DNA of 64,000 nucleotides from Zeus faber (Eukaryota; Chordata; Actinopteri; Zeiformes; Zeidae). The DNA is taken from NCBI GenBank assembly GCA_960531495.1, contig OY482847.1, positions 25,053,775 to 25,117,774 of the forward strand. Reading direction: 5' to 3'. Within the stretch, counting starts at the first letter, position 1. Every line of letters begins with the position of its first letter. The notes below the pieces were generated by a model. It was not told the DNA's origin. It did no database searches and was given only the letters and a program-made list of their open reading frames with translations. The translations under genes and the position numbers were made by a program. Shown here in pieces: positions 1 through 10,003 of the stretch.

Positions 1-585
1 ACTGTCTTGCTTGGTGATCCCGGGAGAGCGGCTCTGACCCAGTGAAGGAGAAGCACAGTGTGAGACGGGGCCGACGCCCTTCTGCCGGGCTTCTGGAAGC
101 TTCTCAGGAGCCGAGAATACAGAGGAGCGACTCTTCTCAGGGGGATGATTCTCAGAGTGGTCGCACAATATTTTGTAACGTGGACTATTGGACATTAAGC
201 TTAAAATACACGGCCACAGTTAGATTTAATGTACAGTATACACACAAGGTAGACAACAAAGTTAAGTAGCAAGGTTTGGATTGAAAGAACGTCTTGTTGC
301 CACTGCCCACCATCCATTTGGACACATGGATAATTTGAGCGTCCACCCTCCTTTGGCAAATGAATAAACCAGACTATTTATATTGAAGGAGTCTCCTTGC
401 CACATCCAGCAGCCACTCTTTCATTTTTGTTGCGCGCGGCTATTGATGTAATTACGGCGCTGTCGATATCACTCTTTGGATATACAGTAGATAGATCTTT
501 TATTTTCCAGTTGTTTGAACCTTTCCTAAAATGTAACTTTTATCGGTTTACTGACCGGTACTCTTGCATTTGGAGGGATTGTGAG

Positions 586-794
586 CTACCTAACTAACAA
601 CCTACCTACCTACTTACCTATCTATCCATCCATCCATCCACCCACCCACCCACCCACCCACCCACCTACCTACCTACCTACCTACCCATCTGCCTGTCTG
701 TCTGTCTGTCTATCTACCTACCTATCTATCCATCCATCCATCCATCCATCCATCCATCCATCCATCCATCCATCTATCCATCCATCCATCCATC
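586..794. repeat. CTAC/CATC/CACC tetranucleotide array
   Basis: Blocks of CTAC, CATC, CACC and TCTG follow one another with little interruption. The reverse strand reads GTAG/GATG, the same motif class as the large satellite at 17.1-19.3 kb. Threonine/proline/tyrosine-rich translations across it are artefacts of the repeat. Confidence 0.95.
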
Positions 795-1140
795 GAGAAT
801 GTAAATAAATCTGCCTTATAGCTGATGTTGATGAATGATATTTCACCACTTCCTCCTCGCTGGGGTTCAGCCCATCACAGCGTCTTGTTCAGTGTGGGGT
901 TATGTGTGATGCTTTATCTGACGCCTCATATTGTTTTCAATGAATAAACTTCATACGCTTCTCTCTCTCCTTCAGTATACTTCAAGATGTGTTTGAAAGT
1001 GTTCTTTTTGTGTTGCAAACGTTATAGTTAATTGGCTGTCGAAGGGATTCCTCAAAGGTTGTCGAAAAGAAAGATTTAATATTTGAGGAAATGTTCAGTC
1101 TGGGCTTCTGTCATCAAATAACTAAAACTGAGCTTCAGTT

Positions 1141-1164
1141 ATGCAAATGATCTCCAATTTGCAT
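1141..1164. promoter_or_regulatory. Inverted pair of octamer motifs
   Basis: ATGCAAAT and its reverse complement ATTTGCAT lie 8 bp apart. ATGCAAAT is the consensus octamer bound by POU-domain (Oct) factors. The element lies in probable intronic sequence; any regulatory role is inference, and an 8+8 palindrome can occur by chance. Confidence 0.3.
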
Positions 1165-1731
1165 TGTGAGGAACAGGTCTGGGCTGTGAAATGTAATATT
1201 TTGGTCTATTATGGTTGGAATGTTTTATGAATTAAGGTCTCTTAGGTGTGACATGTTTCTATTGTATTTGCCACTAAAGGTTACCAAATTTAGCATTATA
1301 CAGTAAATAGTAGATGTAGAAATGACAAACAGCAGTTTCTCTTCTCTCCTTTAAACCAATATTTCAGCATATTTTATGACTATGTATAAAATTACTGCTA
1401 GAATATGCAGTAACAGACGACATTTTAGCCTGATAATGTCAATCATATCCTTAATATTCCTTTGACTGAATTTATACGAAATCTGTGTCCTTGTTCATAG
1501 TTGGATCACAGGTAAAAATGTATTCATGATTTTCAACGCTTTACTTTTGTTTTAAAAAAATTAAAGATCGTTTCTAATTTACTTTTACAAATGATTCATC
1601 CATTGATTCAGGTGCCTTTCTAAAATGTATTTATACTTAGCAAGAGTACACTTATTTTTGTCTCAAACCTGAATATCAGACCACACTTGGCATTTAAGGA
1701 AGATTCTTATTTGCCTCTGTTTTTTCGGCAG

Positions 1732-1821
1732 GATATTTCCAAAGTCCAGAGAATCGTGTCATCCAGTAAACCTCCGGTGAGCGTGGGTGTGATGAGGAGA
1801 GAGAGCTGCCAGATGGAAAAG
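1732..1821 (+). CDS. Internal coding exon of unidentified gene (30 codons, phase 0)
   Basis: A pyrimidine tract ending in TTTTTTCGGCAG precedes the exon, and a consensus donor (AAAAG|GTGAGC) follows it. The 90 bases read as 30 codons without a stop, starting DISKVQRIVSSSK and ending ESCQMEK. The translation is Ser/Lys/Arg-rich with an RRES stretch that resembles a basophilic kinase site, so it looks like a cytoplasmic or disordered tail rather than an enzyme core. The reading frame continues open past the donor to 1968, but the quality of the donor favours splicing. A second donor-like GTGAGC lies inside the exon at 1777 and would remove 15 codons in frame. The exon joins in phase 0 to exons at 3382 and 10761. 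I do not recognise the protein; the exon call rests on splice signals and phase agreement only. Confidence 0.6.
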
Positions 1822-3381
1822 GTGAGCCCCGACAGTCATTACAGCCCGATTGCTGATCTGTGGCTTGATCTTTTCCCCCGCGTCCTGTTTGGATCCTGTC
1901 AGGAAATCAGACCATCCTCCTCCTCCTCTTCCTCCTCCGCTTCCTCCATAACTGACTGCTGCTGTTGACCAATCGGAATGGAGTATCCCACAAAGCCATG
2001 TAGTCATGTAATATAAACCCTCACCGGCAGCACCAGAACTGGTTCCTCTCCTCCTCCCACCCTCACCTCTTCACATCATTAAACAACCACTCAAATCTAT
2101 TCATTTTGAATGATAGTTTAACGTGGACCCAGGGGGGAGGAAGTGAAGAGATGAGGTGAAGGATTCAGGTGAAGCTGCGTGTGGAGCTTCATGACATATG
2201 GTTGCTGACAAGTATTTCCCAATAAAACCCTCTCTGCGATATGAGTTGCGGGTACAAGGCGGAAGTCATCCAGAGAGGAAATTACTCTCGGCAGAAAAGC
2301 CGTCAAAAAGGATCCTTCCTTAATGAAATCTTGCCAAAAACGATGTTCGCTGGTGTCGCTTGTTGGATGGTGTCGTTGTGGCAGGCCTGCAAAGAGGAAG
2401 TTTTGATCCTTATGGGAAGAGACACGCCTGAAACAGAGACTCAGCTGTGGTGTTTTGCCCGTGACCGCCGCCAGATCCTCGCCGTCCTCCCGGAACAAAC
2501 ACAAAGAGACAGTTCCTCCGCTTCCGTTTTAAAATGAAAGGTCAGAAGTTCTCTGCCGTCTGAGGAGCGGCTTTTAAAGACAGAACCTCACAACCGAGGG
2601 AATGTGTGTTTGCATATTTCATCCTTCGGACAAAATTAGCCTGCAAGTGTTAGGGAAGGTTAGCCATCTATTTTAGGATAAGCCTGGATAGGATAGCCTG
2701 GATATCCAAGGAATCATTTGTTCCACATCAGGACTGAGAGATATATAGATGTAATATCCATGTTGTGGCATGAGCTTCGATGTTGTCTGGGATTCTGGTT
2801 ATCATAATGTCGCGATAAAGTTCAATATTGTCTTTAAGGCCGCATACAAACCATCCCACATGCAGACGAACATTTTGTCTCAAGCTGAATAAATGCACAT
2901 TTCTTTTCTGTGCAAAAAGATCCAGAGAACATGAGGAGATTGACAAATATATCAAACTAAAATAAGTGCTTGAGAATATTAAGATGTTGCAATACTGCAA
3001 CATCAGTCTAATTTAGGGTTTTTTGGACCATGAGGAAGACATCATCTCAAAGTGCCAGTCCATTTCTGCTCCAAGAAGGCATTCGCCTGGCCCATTTTTT
3101 AACATTTTCCAACTAACGTATTGTTTACAGCATGTCAGGATGCATTAGCCCGACATGATAATTCATCCTATATATATCATTAGTCATAGTATGAGGGGAA
3201 GATGTCATGCTCGGTCAAATATTGTATATAATGAATGCGTTATGATTATTTCATGCATGCAAGAGCATTTAGTGACAACTAAATACCAGTACACATGGAA
3301 TATGAACATCTATTTTTACGTTTCTTTTCATCTGGCATATTTTAGCTCTGCATACTGAGATGTGTCCTTCTTTTCCACCAG
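1822..3381 (+). other. Intron between first two supported exons
   Basis: It starts GTGAGC and ends with a CTTCTTTTCCACCAG acceptor. It includes a pyrimidine-rich (TCC)n stretch near 1916-1945 and GC-richer sequence at 2118-2570 with overlapping open frames on both strands that I could not relate to any family. No mobile element was recognised. Confidence 0.5.
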
Positions 3382-3456
3382 ACCGGGGGAGAATGCTTCC
3401 AAAACCAGACAGAGGAGTCTTCAGCGGACAGCAAAAAGCTGCTCGACAAGCACCAG
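3382..3456 (+). CDS. Internal coding exon of unidentified gene (25 codons, phase 0)
   Basis: The exon is bounded by a pyrimidine-rich acceptor (CTTTTCCACCAG) and the donor CAG|GTAACC. Its 75 bases give 25 codons beginning TGGECFQNQTEESS and ending LLDKHQ. Composition is polar, rich in Glu, Gln, Ser and Lys, matching the style of the neighbouring exons. Length is a multiple of three and both edges are phase 0, so the exon could be skipped without frame change; whether it is a cassette exon is unknown. No domain is recognised. A 7.3-kb intron filled with repeats follows. Confidence 0.6.
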
Positions 3457-3702
3457 GTAACCTGCCTTAGATAATATCTGTGTGGAAATATCGGCGCATT
3501 AAGCCGTTATGGGGCATGGGGGGCAGATATTTTGGGCTATTTTCGTATATGGAAAATTAGGTGAATATTGAGGTTTTCTTTTTTTTCCATGCGTTTCAAA
3601 GGCACAAAGACAGTAGTGATCAAATTAAAGGCACTAGGCTATTTTGTGTTATATAATCCAATGTATTCCAATGCAATTGGAATTAATCAATTATCAATAG
3701 GT

Positions 3703-3764
3703 AACCTACCTATCAACCTTTAAGGTAGGTAGGTAGGTTGGTAAGTAGGTAGGTAGGTTGGTGG
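3703..3764. repeat. GTAG array with a hairpin arm
   Basis: An AACCTACC-type 17-mer at 3703-3719 faces a GGTAGG-type 17-mer at 3723-3739 with about 15 of 17 bases pairing and a 3-nt loop. The right arm continues as a short (GTAG)n run. Confidence 0.7.
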
Positions 3765-3795
3765 ATTGGAAGCTGATAGTTAGTTTGGTAGGTAG

Positions 3796-3886
3796 TAGTG
3801 ATGCAACGGTACAGTGGGCCCCCGTTCAGTATGTATCATGGTTTTTGGGCTACGGTAACGGTACGGTTTTGGTATCTATATATTTA

Positions 3887-3888
<2 letters not shown>
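3796..3888 (+). mobile_element. Probable hAT-like non-autonomous element end
   Basis: The sequence starts TAGTGATGCAACGGTACAG and continues with repeated ACGGTA and GGTTTT motifs. This resembles the ends of common fish hAT-like repeats that begin TAGGGGTGTAACGGTA. The copy runs into an (AT)n tract and no opposite terminus is seen, so it is truncated. The family assignment is from memory of the motif. Confidence 0.4.

Positions 3889-3962
<74 letters not shown>
3889..3962. repeat. (AT)n microsatellite
   Basis: About 37 uninterrupted AT units. Confidence 0.98.
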
Positions 3963-3964
<2 letters not shown>

Positions 3965-4084
3965 TTTATTTTTGTAAAAAGATGCATTTTTTTTTTTTAT
4001 ATTAATCTGCCATAAATAACTACTTTAATGCTATGTGTGTCTGAATGTGGGGGGAGGGTTTTCCCTCTACAACATCTGAAGAAT

Positions 4085-4317
4085 ACAGCCATACCTCACA
4101 AGGGACGTGACACATGTTCTGGTTCAGGCACTTGTCATCTCCTGTCTAGCCTACTGCGGCGCTCTTCTGGCTGAACTACCTGCCTGTTCCATCAGACCTC
4201 TACAGTGCATCCAGAACGCAGCAGCCCATGTAGTGTTCAACCAACTAAATTCTGTATTTATTGTAAGTTGCTTTGGACAAAAGCGTCTGCCAAATGACAT
4301 AATGTAATGTAATGTAA
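4085..4317 (+). mobile_element. Truncated L2-type LINE fragment with 3' tail
   Basis: The open stretch around 4107-4250 reads LVQALVISCLAYCGALLAE then PLQCIQNAAAHVVFN, the conserved region near the C-terminal end of L2-clade reverse transcriptases. It jumps directly into the L2 3' tail (TTGTAAGTTGCTTTGGACAA, then AAGCGTCTGCCAAATG) and ends in (AATGT)n. The copy is 5'-truncated and internally deleted. The tail at 4260-4296 is nearly identical to that of the SINE at 16455-16664. Confidence 0.8.
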
Positions 4318-4412
4318 AGTAGGTTGACAGTTAGGTAGCTAGATTGGTTGTTTGGGAGTAGGTGTGCAGGTGGGTAGGTACGTACAGTAGGTAGATGGAT
4401 ACAGTAGGTCGG
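4318..4412. repeat. Degenerate GTAG/GTTG repeat
   Basis: An imperfect run of GTAGGT, GGTTGACAG and AGGTAGCTAG words directly follows the L2 tail. It belongs to the same motif class as the arrays at 15966-16225 and 17096-19329. Confidence 0.7.
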
Positions 4413-6497
4413 AAATTGTGCACATACACATAATTTGTTTAAATATACACTGTACAAATATATCAAACACAAACAGTTCATTCATTGCTCTTATTATTTT
4501 TTAGTGCAATGACTGCCCTGTGTGGTGGACACCACAAAAAAAAATACACTATCAAATCCACAGCACTCTGAATAAATATAATATTCTATATTCTCTATCT
4601 GTATCTGTGGCTGTCATCATATTGACTAGAGTCACGCTGGTACGCTACAGCAAAATACTGCATATCAGCTCTGAGCAATCGGAGCAATCTCTGAGCAATT
4701 GTACCGTATTATAGGCAGTGGGGTTACACCTCAAAAAAAACATTGAATTTTGTACGATTTTTGCATATCTCAAATTATATCAGCCTATGTTGTTTGTTTT
4801 CTTTGTAAGTCTGCAGGAGTTTGGCAATAGTTCTCTTTTAGTCTGCTATCCAGTACCCCTTTTTATTTTATTGGGATATAAGGTAGAATTATTTGGTATA
4901 TTTTCTGTGCCATCAAAGTTGAGTTCAGTTCATTATGGTCTGGATATTCATTGGGATAAGCTGAAACAACTCTATAGAGAGATTTTTTATTATTATACTC
5001 AACGCCACAAATTCTTAAGTTTGGCGGAAATTAGTTTTAGTCATTATTTATGCTGCACATCGGTTTTCTATTATGTGGCAAATATTAATTTGACTGCAAC
5101 AGGACTGATGAAGAACATCAATATTTTACAGAGTTAATCGCTGTGCATGGTCAGCAAAGAGAGTTCAAGAACAAATTTAGCTCATTTTTTCCTAATTATT
5201 CAAAATTTTTTAATCTTAAGCATAGTTCCTATTTTTTTTTTTCAACTTGTTGAATTAATATTTTAGCACTTAATTTACCCAGGCTTTCTGTCGGGGATCT
5301 ATATTCAATTGATATTCACTCAGCAAACCAGTTGCTAATCATGGCCTGGAATACAATTTAATCAGCCATGATTTACATTTGTGTCTCTGCGGTCCAATCT
5401 TTGTGAAACTCTGGACTCGTCTCGCCGTTTGTCTCGCCGTTCCTCCTCTTCTTCATTATGTTCTGAAGTTTGAGGTGATGAGATTCTGTCTGGCACATCC
5501 CAGAGGACCGTCTCCTCCTTTTAAACGCACATGTCATCCTTGTATTCACACTGCGCTTAAAACATACCTTAGGGGTAAACGCAGAAAATTATGATATTAG
5601 ATGATCACAGTTGTCAGGGGAGGGGGAAGGGGGGGTTTCATTGGCGCTTCCAGCAAAAGTTGCTTCCACTGGCATGGACGTTTTTCTGGATTGTCATTGT
5701 CATTAAAGCTGTAATCCATGGGATCGTCTGTGTTGCTGACTGCACTACGAGTCCCAAAATTCAATCCAAAACTCCAACGTTTTTTTCTCAACATCACAGT
5801 TTTACATTGAAGACATCACTTGAAGACATTGACCTTCATTTTCCTAATGTATGCTTTCTTGTGATGGAATCCTTTTTTTCCCCATCCATTGCATTCTTAT
5901 GGCGGACCCTGTTCATGCCCGGCGCCAGGATGAAGTGACTGAGGGGGCAGTTTTAATAGATTATGATCCTGCTATGCCATCATGTGGGCAACAAAATAGT
6001 GGTGCGGGCATGTTTTTTTTTTCCGGGGGGGGGTGGGGGGCGAATGGGCATGGAGATTTTGTTGGGAAAAAAAAGCATTATATATCGACTAAAAGAGGGG
6101 TCCCCAACCCGACAGACCCCTGTTTTAGTTGGACAGTTGGGGGGTGGGGTTGATGTGCGGGACCATTAGATGGCCAAAGGCAGAGCGGGGGGGGGGGGGG
6201 GTATTTTATATTAATCCAAAAATCAATTGTAATGTTTGGATAAAATACAATAATATAAGCCCAAATAACAGCCATTTTTAAGCAGGCACCACTGTGTGGT
6301 TTTAGTGAAAAGAAATAAGACGATGACTCCTTTCCCAACATTATGTTTTATAATCACGGCAAGAGAATAATGGAGCAACTCGAGTGTTTTAATGAGTCAC
6401 ATATCCCAGAATAAATGACTTTATTTAGCAGGTAAGAAAAAGGAGAGGAGAAAGGATGGATGACTCGCGGATTTATTTTTTTGGCAAGATATTAATA
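4413..6497. other. Unassigned AT-rich intronic sequence
   Basis: An open frame at 4718-5137 (139 codons) has Phe/Leu/Tyr-rich composition typical of AT-rich non-coding DNA. Short G-runs occur at 6020-6050 and 6188-6200. An AGGGGTCCCCAACCC word near 6097 resembles some hAT termini but has no partner. Nothing else is recognised. Confidence 0.4.
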
Positions 6498-6627
6498 TTC
6501 AGGGAGGGAGACGGAGACTATTGGGCAGTGAGGCGCCAACATGCAGGTTTTTTTTTTATGAAACGAATAAGCAAAAAGCCTGCTAGCCAAAGTGTGAACA
6601 TGAAGCTATGTTGGCTGAATAAGATTC
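6498..6627 (-). repeat. 3' LTR fragment of the Gmr1-like element
   Basis: This segment aligns by eye with 9870-10003 in the same orientation. Shared words include AGGGAGGGAGAC, GGGCAGTG, GCCAACA, a CAGGTTT run, GAAACGAATAA versus AAAACTAATAA, and GCCAAAGTGTGAACAT versus GCCAAAACGTGAACAT. A G8 polypurine-like tract on the minus strand (6643-6652) separates it from the RNase H remnant. Exact LTR ends are unclear. Confidence 0.65.
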
Positions 6628-6650
6628 TGGGTCCACATGACCACCCCCCC

Positions 6651-6971
6651 CTAATAGAAGTAGAGGAAGTCGGCCACCACCATCTGCGTCCCAGGCCTAT
6701 GGATCACCTTGAACTCAAAGGGCTGAAGAGCCAGGTACCAACGCGTGTTGGTGTCTTTATGCGCTAGAGCCACTGCAGTTGCGTGGTCCAAACACAGGGT
6801 GAAAGGGTGCCCCAGGATGTAGTACCGGAGGGCACCAACTGCCAACTTAATGGCAAGGCACTGCTTTTCGACGGTGCTGGGATTACACTGCCCCCAGCCC
6901 TCTGTCTGATGCATTAGTCTGAAAACAGAAAGGGAGAAAGAAGTTTGGTGTACACAGCACTGGCTTCCCAC
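6651..6971 (-). pseudogene. RNase H remnant of the Gmr1-like element
   Basis: The minus-strand frame reads STVEKQCLAIKLAVGALRYY, then LGHPFTLCLDHA, WYLALQPFEFKV, IHRPGTQMVVADFL. These match the Ty3/gypsy RNase H core and the linker that precedes the terminal zinc-poor tail. The upstream DAS motif region is lost because foreign sequence separates it from the reverse transcriptase piece. The frame ends just before the polypurine-like tract, as expected for the 3' end of pol. Confidence 0.7.
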
Positions 6972-7160
6972 AGCGAGCTGATTTCACTTTATCAAACACC
7001 TGTTGATACTGTCGTGGTTAAACAAAGGTCCGGGTTTGGAGCCAGTAAAAAAGGCTTGATCTCTGGACGATATTTCTATTTTATTCTGGCTTCAAAAACT
7101 TTGAAGAACACTGGAACCAGACCATAGTCTGATGCGAAAAGGTTTATTATATAACATTTT

Positions 7161-7800
7161 TTTTTGATTGTTAATGGTTTTATTTCAAACACAAGTCATT
7201 ACACACCATCGTGGGGCGTATCATCACAAACCCATACATCTGGTCAAAACCTATAGGTGACTACATAACACAGACAAGCCATAAACTGCCCACCCACTGA
7301 AACACCTACATCAAACCCAAACCTCCTTTCCACCTCTCCAGGGCAGCATGCTGGCCCCATCGTGCCACATCCGACCTGTCCTCCCTCTGAGGTCCTCCTT
7401 CACCTTCCTCATGAACCCCCCCCACCCCCCACTCCCTTCCGTGCCCTATGAGGTCCATCCTGTCCCCCCACAAGGTCTTTTTGAAGAGGCTTGCGGTCAG
7501 CCAAAGCAGAAAACGCTCTGCCTTTCCCAGCTCAGCGCAAAATTGTTCTTTACCCGCCTAAGTAGGACTCCCGCCCTAACCTCACAGATGAGCCCTTGTC
7601 CAGGCCGATAGCTGGACCGCCATTATATTCCGATTTTTCTGATCGTTATTGGTTTTATTTCAAACACAAGTCATTACACAACATCCTGCGGTCTATCATC
7701 GCAAACCCATCCCCCCCCCCACCCACCCACCCACACCCACCACTCCCCCCCGTGCCCAATGAGGTCCATCCTGGGCACCCACAAGGTCTTTTCGAAGAGA
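7161..7800. repeat. Two-copy duplicated segment inside the Gmr1-like pol
   Basis: Words such as GGTTTTATTTCAAACACAAG, CATTACACA and ATCACAAACCCAT at 7161-7235 recur at 7634-7710. A second shared block, GAGGTCCATCCTG then CACAAGGTCTTTTTGAAGAG, occurs at 7451-7489 and 7759-7797. The two blocks are separated differently in the two copies, so this is a duplication followed by insertion or deletion. It interrupts the link between reverse transcriptase and RNase H. Confidence 0.65.
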
Positions 7801-8470
7801 CAGAGCTGCTTTACCTTCTCTGGGGTCTTGGGTCTTGGGACTATTCGCGACCGCAGCAGTTTTATTTATCTGGGGTCGGACCTGTCCTCCACCCAATTGG
7901 TACCCCAGATACCGTACCTCCCTCCACCCAACCGCACAGTTCTTGGGGTTGGCAGTGAGCCCCACCCACCTCAGGGACTCGAGCACTGCGCCCACATACT
8001 GCATGTGCCTCCCCCAGGTGTCACTGTGAATAATTATGTCATATAAGTAGGTGGCGCCGTATGCGTGCGCAGGACCCAGTCCATGAGTCTCTGAAAGGTG
8101 GGCGGGGCCCCAAACAACCTGAACAGGAGCATTTAAAATTGGTACAAGCCCTGTGGAGAGAAGAAAGCAGATTTTTCCTTGGACCCTGGCAACAAGGGAA
8201 TCTGCCAGTACCCCTTCAGTACCCCCTCAAATCCAGTACGTAAAAAATCTAGCCTAACTGGTCAAGGGGTTTTTCAACCTGGGGCATCAGATACGCATCA
8301 GACACCGCATTCACCTTTCAGTAGTCTACACAGAAGCGGAGCAACCCATCGAGCTTACCTTCCATTACCAACGCGGCCACGTCCGTGCTCTGGCCGGGCG
8401 AGAGATGGTCTGGAAAGGGTCGGGATGGCATTGTCGTTTTTGGAACCCCCAACTCACCCCCTTTGATCAC
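7700..8470 (-). pseudogene. Reverse transcriptase remnant of the Gmr1-like element
   Basis: In minus-strand order the recognisable blocks are FCVDY near 8330, NAVSDAYLMPQVE near 8300, GYWQIPL near 8210, APPTFQRLMDWVL near 8080, the catalytic box at 8038-8049, and LTANPKNCAVGW with VRYLGYQLG near 7940. The catalytic YLDD box reads YLYD, so the first of the two aspartates is lost. Stops and at least one frameshift separate the blocks. Conservation is good enough to place the element but not to suggest activity. Confidence 0.75.
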
Positions 8471-8489
8471 CGTGACATGGACACCTGCT

Positions 8490-9415
8490 TCTTTCACTCC
8501 TTTAGGTTAAGATGATAAATCTGAATCGCCCAACCCCTGTCCGACCACACAACCTCATACTCGACCTCCCCATTCCGCCGTGTGACCACAAGGGCCCTTG
8601 CCACTTGGCGATAATTTAGGGCCGGATGTAGGGAGCAACACTAACACCTTGTTAGTATGCACCGGTGCATATTGCCTGAGCCGAGCTCCACTGTCATATT
8701 ACCGGCGCTGACATTCCGGAGCAAATTCTCAGATGACAAGCACCCCAGCGGGTGTAGCTTTGCTCACAGGTTCATAACATACTGGACTTCATTGTTACAG
8801 GTGCTAGGCGCTTCCTCCCAGTTTTCCTTAATTAGGTCTAGCAACCCCTAGGGTCTCCTGCCGAAGAGGAGTTCAAAGAGAGAAAATCCCATGGAGGCCT
8901 GAGGCACTTACCGCTCCACCAGGTCGTCGGTCTGGGGGTGGTACATGCTGGTCCAAATTGAGTGGACGCCTAACAGCCTGTGAAGTTCCAAAAGTGTATG
9001 TGACATAAAAGAGTACCCTGGTCAGTCAGGATTTCCTTCGGAATCCCGACTCGGGAGATGACCTGAAACAGTGCCTGCACCACACTTTTGGCCATAACAT
9101 TGCACAAGGACACCGCCTCGGTGTACCGGGTTGAAACAGCGCCACGACTAGGGGTAGGGGCCTCAACAGCAGGGTTGGTGTAGCCACAGAATGAACTAAT
9201 TGGCACTCTGGACACGCGGCACACCCCCTGACAGCTGGGTAATTTCCTGAGTGTCACGGCTCACTGGATATATCTTGTCCCTAATCACCGAGAAATATGG
9301 TTAGGTGAGTGCGCTGTCTGGGCACACCAATTCGCCATTGATTTTAACTACCAGCACAAAGGCCACGCTTAGAGTATCCTGCCGCGACTGCTTTAGCGGA
9401 AAATCGTCCATGGAA
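8490..9415 (-). pseudogene. Integrase remnant of the Gmr1-like element
   Basis: Minus-strand blocks in order are DDFPLKQSRQDTL near 9400, PYFSVIRDKIYPVSRDTQ near 9270, VISRVGIPKEILTDQGT at about 9075-9010 with the catalytic aspartate at 9021-9023, YHPQTD and LVER near 8920, a PQASMGFSLFELLFGRRP block near 8870, and IQIYHLNLKE near 8510. The zinc-binding region and the first catalytic aspartate are largely deleted. The C-terminal block runs directly into the reverse transcriptase remnant, which fixes the integrase-first order. Confidence 0.75.
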
Positions 9416-9869
9416 GACATCACTGGGACCAAGTAAGACTCCTCCGCTCTCGTCCGCCCTCCCCTGGGCCAGCGGGAGGGAGACTGTGCAGGAAAGAAAA
9501 GAGGCAACCCGCGGCTCCGATGAGCCTGGCGGAGCCCCAGCCTGGCGAAGCCCCAGCCTGGCGAAACCCGCGTGGGTCCTGGGGCCGGATGTGGGGCCCG
9601 ATGCGGGGCGGACCAGCTGTTGGTCGCAGTGTGCTCTGGCACCTCCTCCTCCCCTCCTCAGTCCTCCTGGGAGACGAAGAGAGGGAGACCTAGAGCCAGG
9701 GGTCGGGGGCCAGGAGCTTTGCTGGCCGATGCGGGTCACGCCGGCGAGGAAGCAGCCGGCTGGCAGCGGAGGAAGTCACGTTCGTGCTCGACCTCGCGAT
9801 GCGCAACTGCAGCCTGCGGTTCATCTCTGGTGCTCCTTCCATGGTCCCAGTTCAGTTCAGATGCAGGTT
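9416..9869 (-). other. GC-rich leader region of the Gmr1-like element
   Basis: The sequence between the 5' LTR fragment and the integrase remnant is GC-rich and carries three 16-bp units of AGCCTGGCGAAGCCCC type at 9523-9569. It may hold gag or leader remnants, but no zinc knuckle or protease motif is visible. Overlapping open frames on both strands reflect composition. Confidence 0.4.
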
Positions 9870-10003
9870 CAGGGAGGGAGACTTGCGGGCAGTGCGGTGC
9901 CAACAGGGCAGGTTTCTTTTAAAACTAATAAAGAAATGGCTCTCTTGCCAAAACGTGAACATAATGTTCACGTCCCATGTTGGATTAATTAGAGTCCGGA
10001 TCT
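9870..10003 (-). repeat. 5' LTR fragment of the Gmr1-like element
   Basis: It is the partner of 6498-6627. It contains a near-palindromic steroid-receptor-like site, GAACATAATGTTC, at 9957-9969. The partner LTR has lost the symmetrical half. Confidence 0.65.

Larger units (their letters stand above)
1..1731. other. Upstream intron or flank, no supported exon
   Basis: This stretch leads up to the first supported exon. It holds a tetranucleotide array (586-794) and AT-rich unique sequence. The first 170 bases are GC-richer and briefly open, but they lack a convincing acceptor and donor, so I do not call an exon there. Confidence 0.4.
6498..10003 (-). mobile_element. Degenerate Gmr1-like Ty3/gypsy retrotransposon
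   Basis: Read on the minus strand the order is LTR (10003-9870), GC-rich leader, integrase (9415-8490), reverse transcriptase (8470-7700), RNase H (6971-6651), G-rich polypurine tract, LTR (6627-6498). Integrase upstream of reverse transcriptase is the hallmark of Gmr1-like elements, a deuterostome Ty3/gypsy group with a copia-like domain order first named from cod. Motifs include DQGT and HPQTD in integrase and FCVDY in reverse transcriptase. The copy is dead: stops, frameshifts, a missing gag/protease, and a repeated foreign segment at 7161-7800. It lies antisense in the last intron of the host gene. Confidence 0.75.

Noticed and set aside
42..269. Ser/Arg-rich open frame at the window start as a further upstream exon
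   Set aside because: The first part looks coding-like, but the frame has a stop at 15-17, no pyrimidine tract before a usable acceptor, and no GT donor near the end.
4718..5137. 139-codon ORF in AT-rich intron
   Set aside because: Composition is Phe/Leu/Tyr-rich as expected for AT-rich DNA, and no motif or splice context was found.
6090..6125. AGGGGTCCCCAACCC as a hAT terminus
   Set aside because: No inverted partner or target duplication was found nearby.
9486..9992. Overlapping GC-rich ORFs on both strands
   Set aside because: They lie in the leader and LTR of the Gmr1-like element and reflect base composition.
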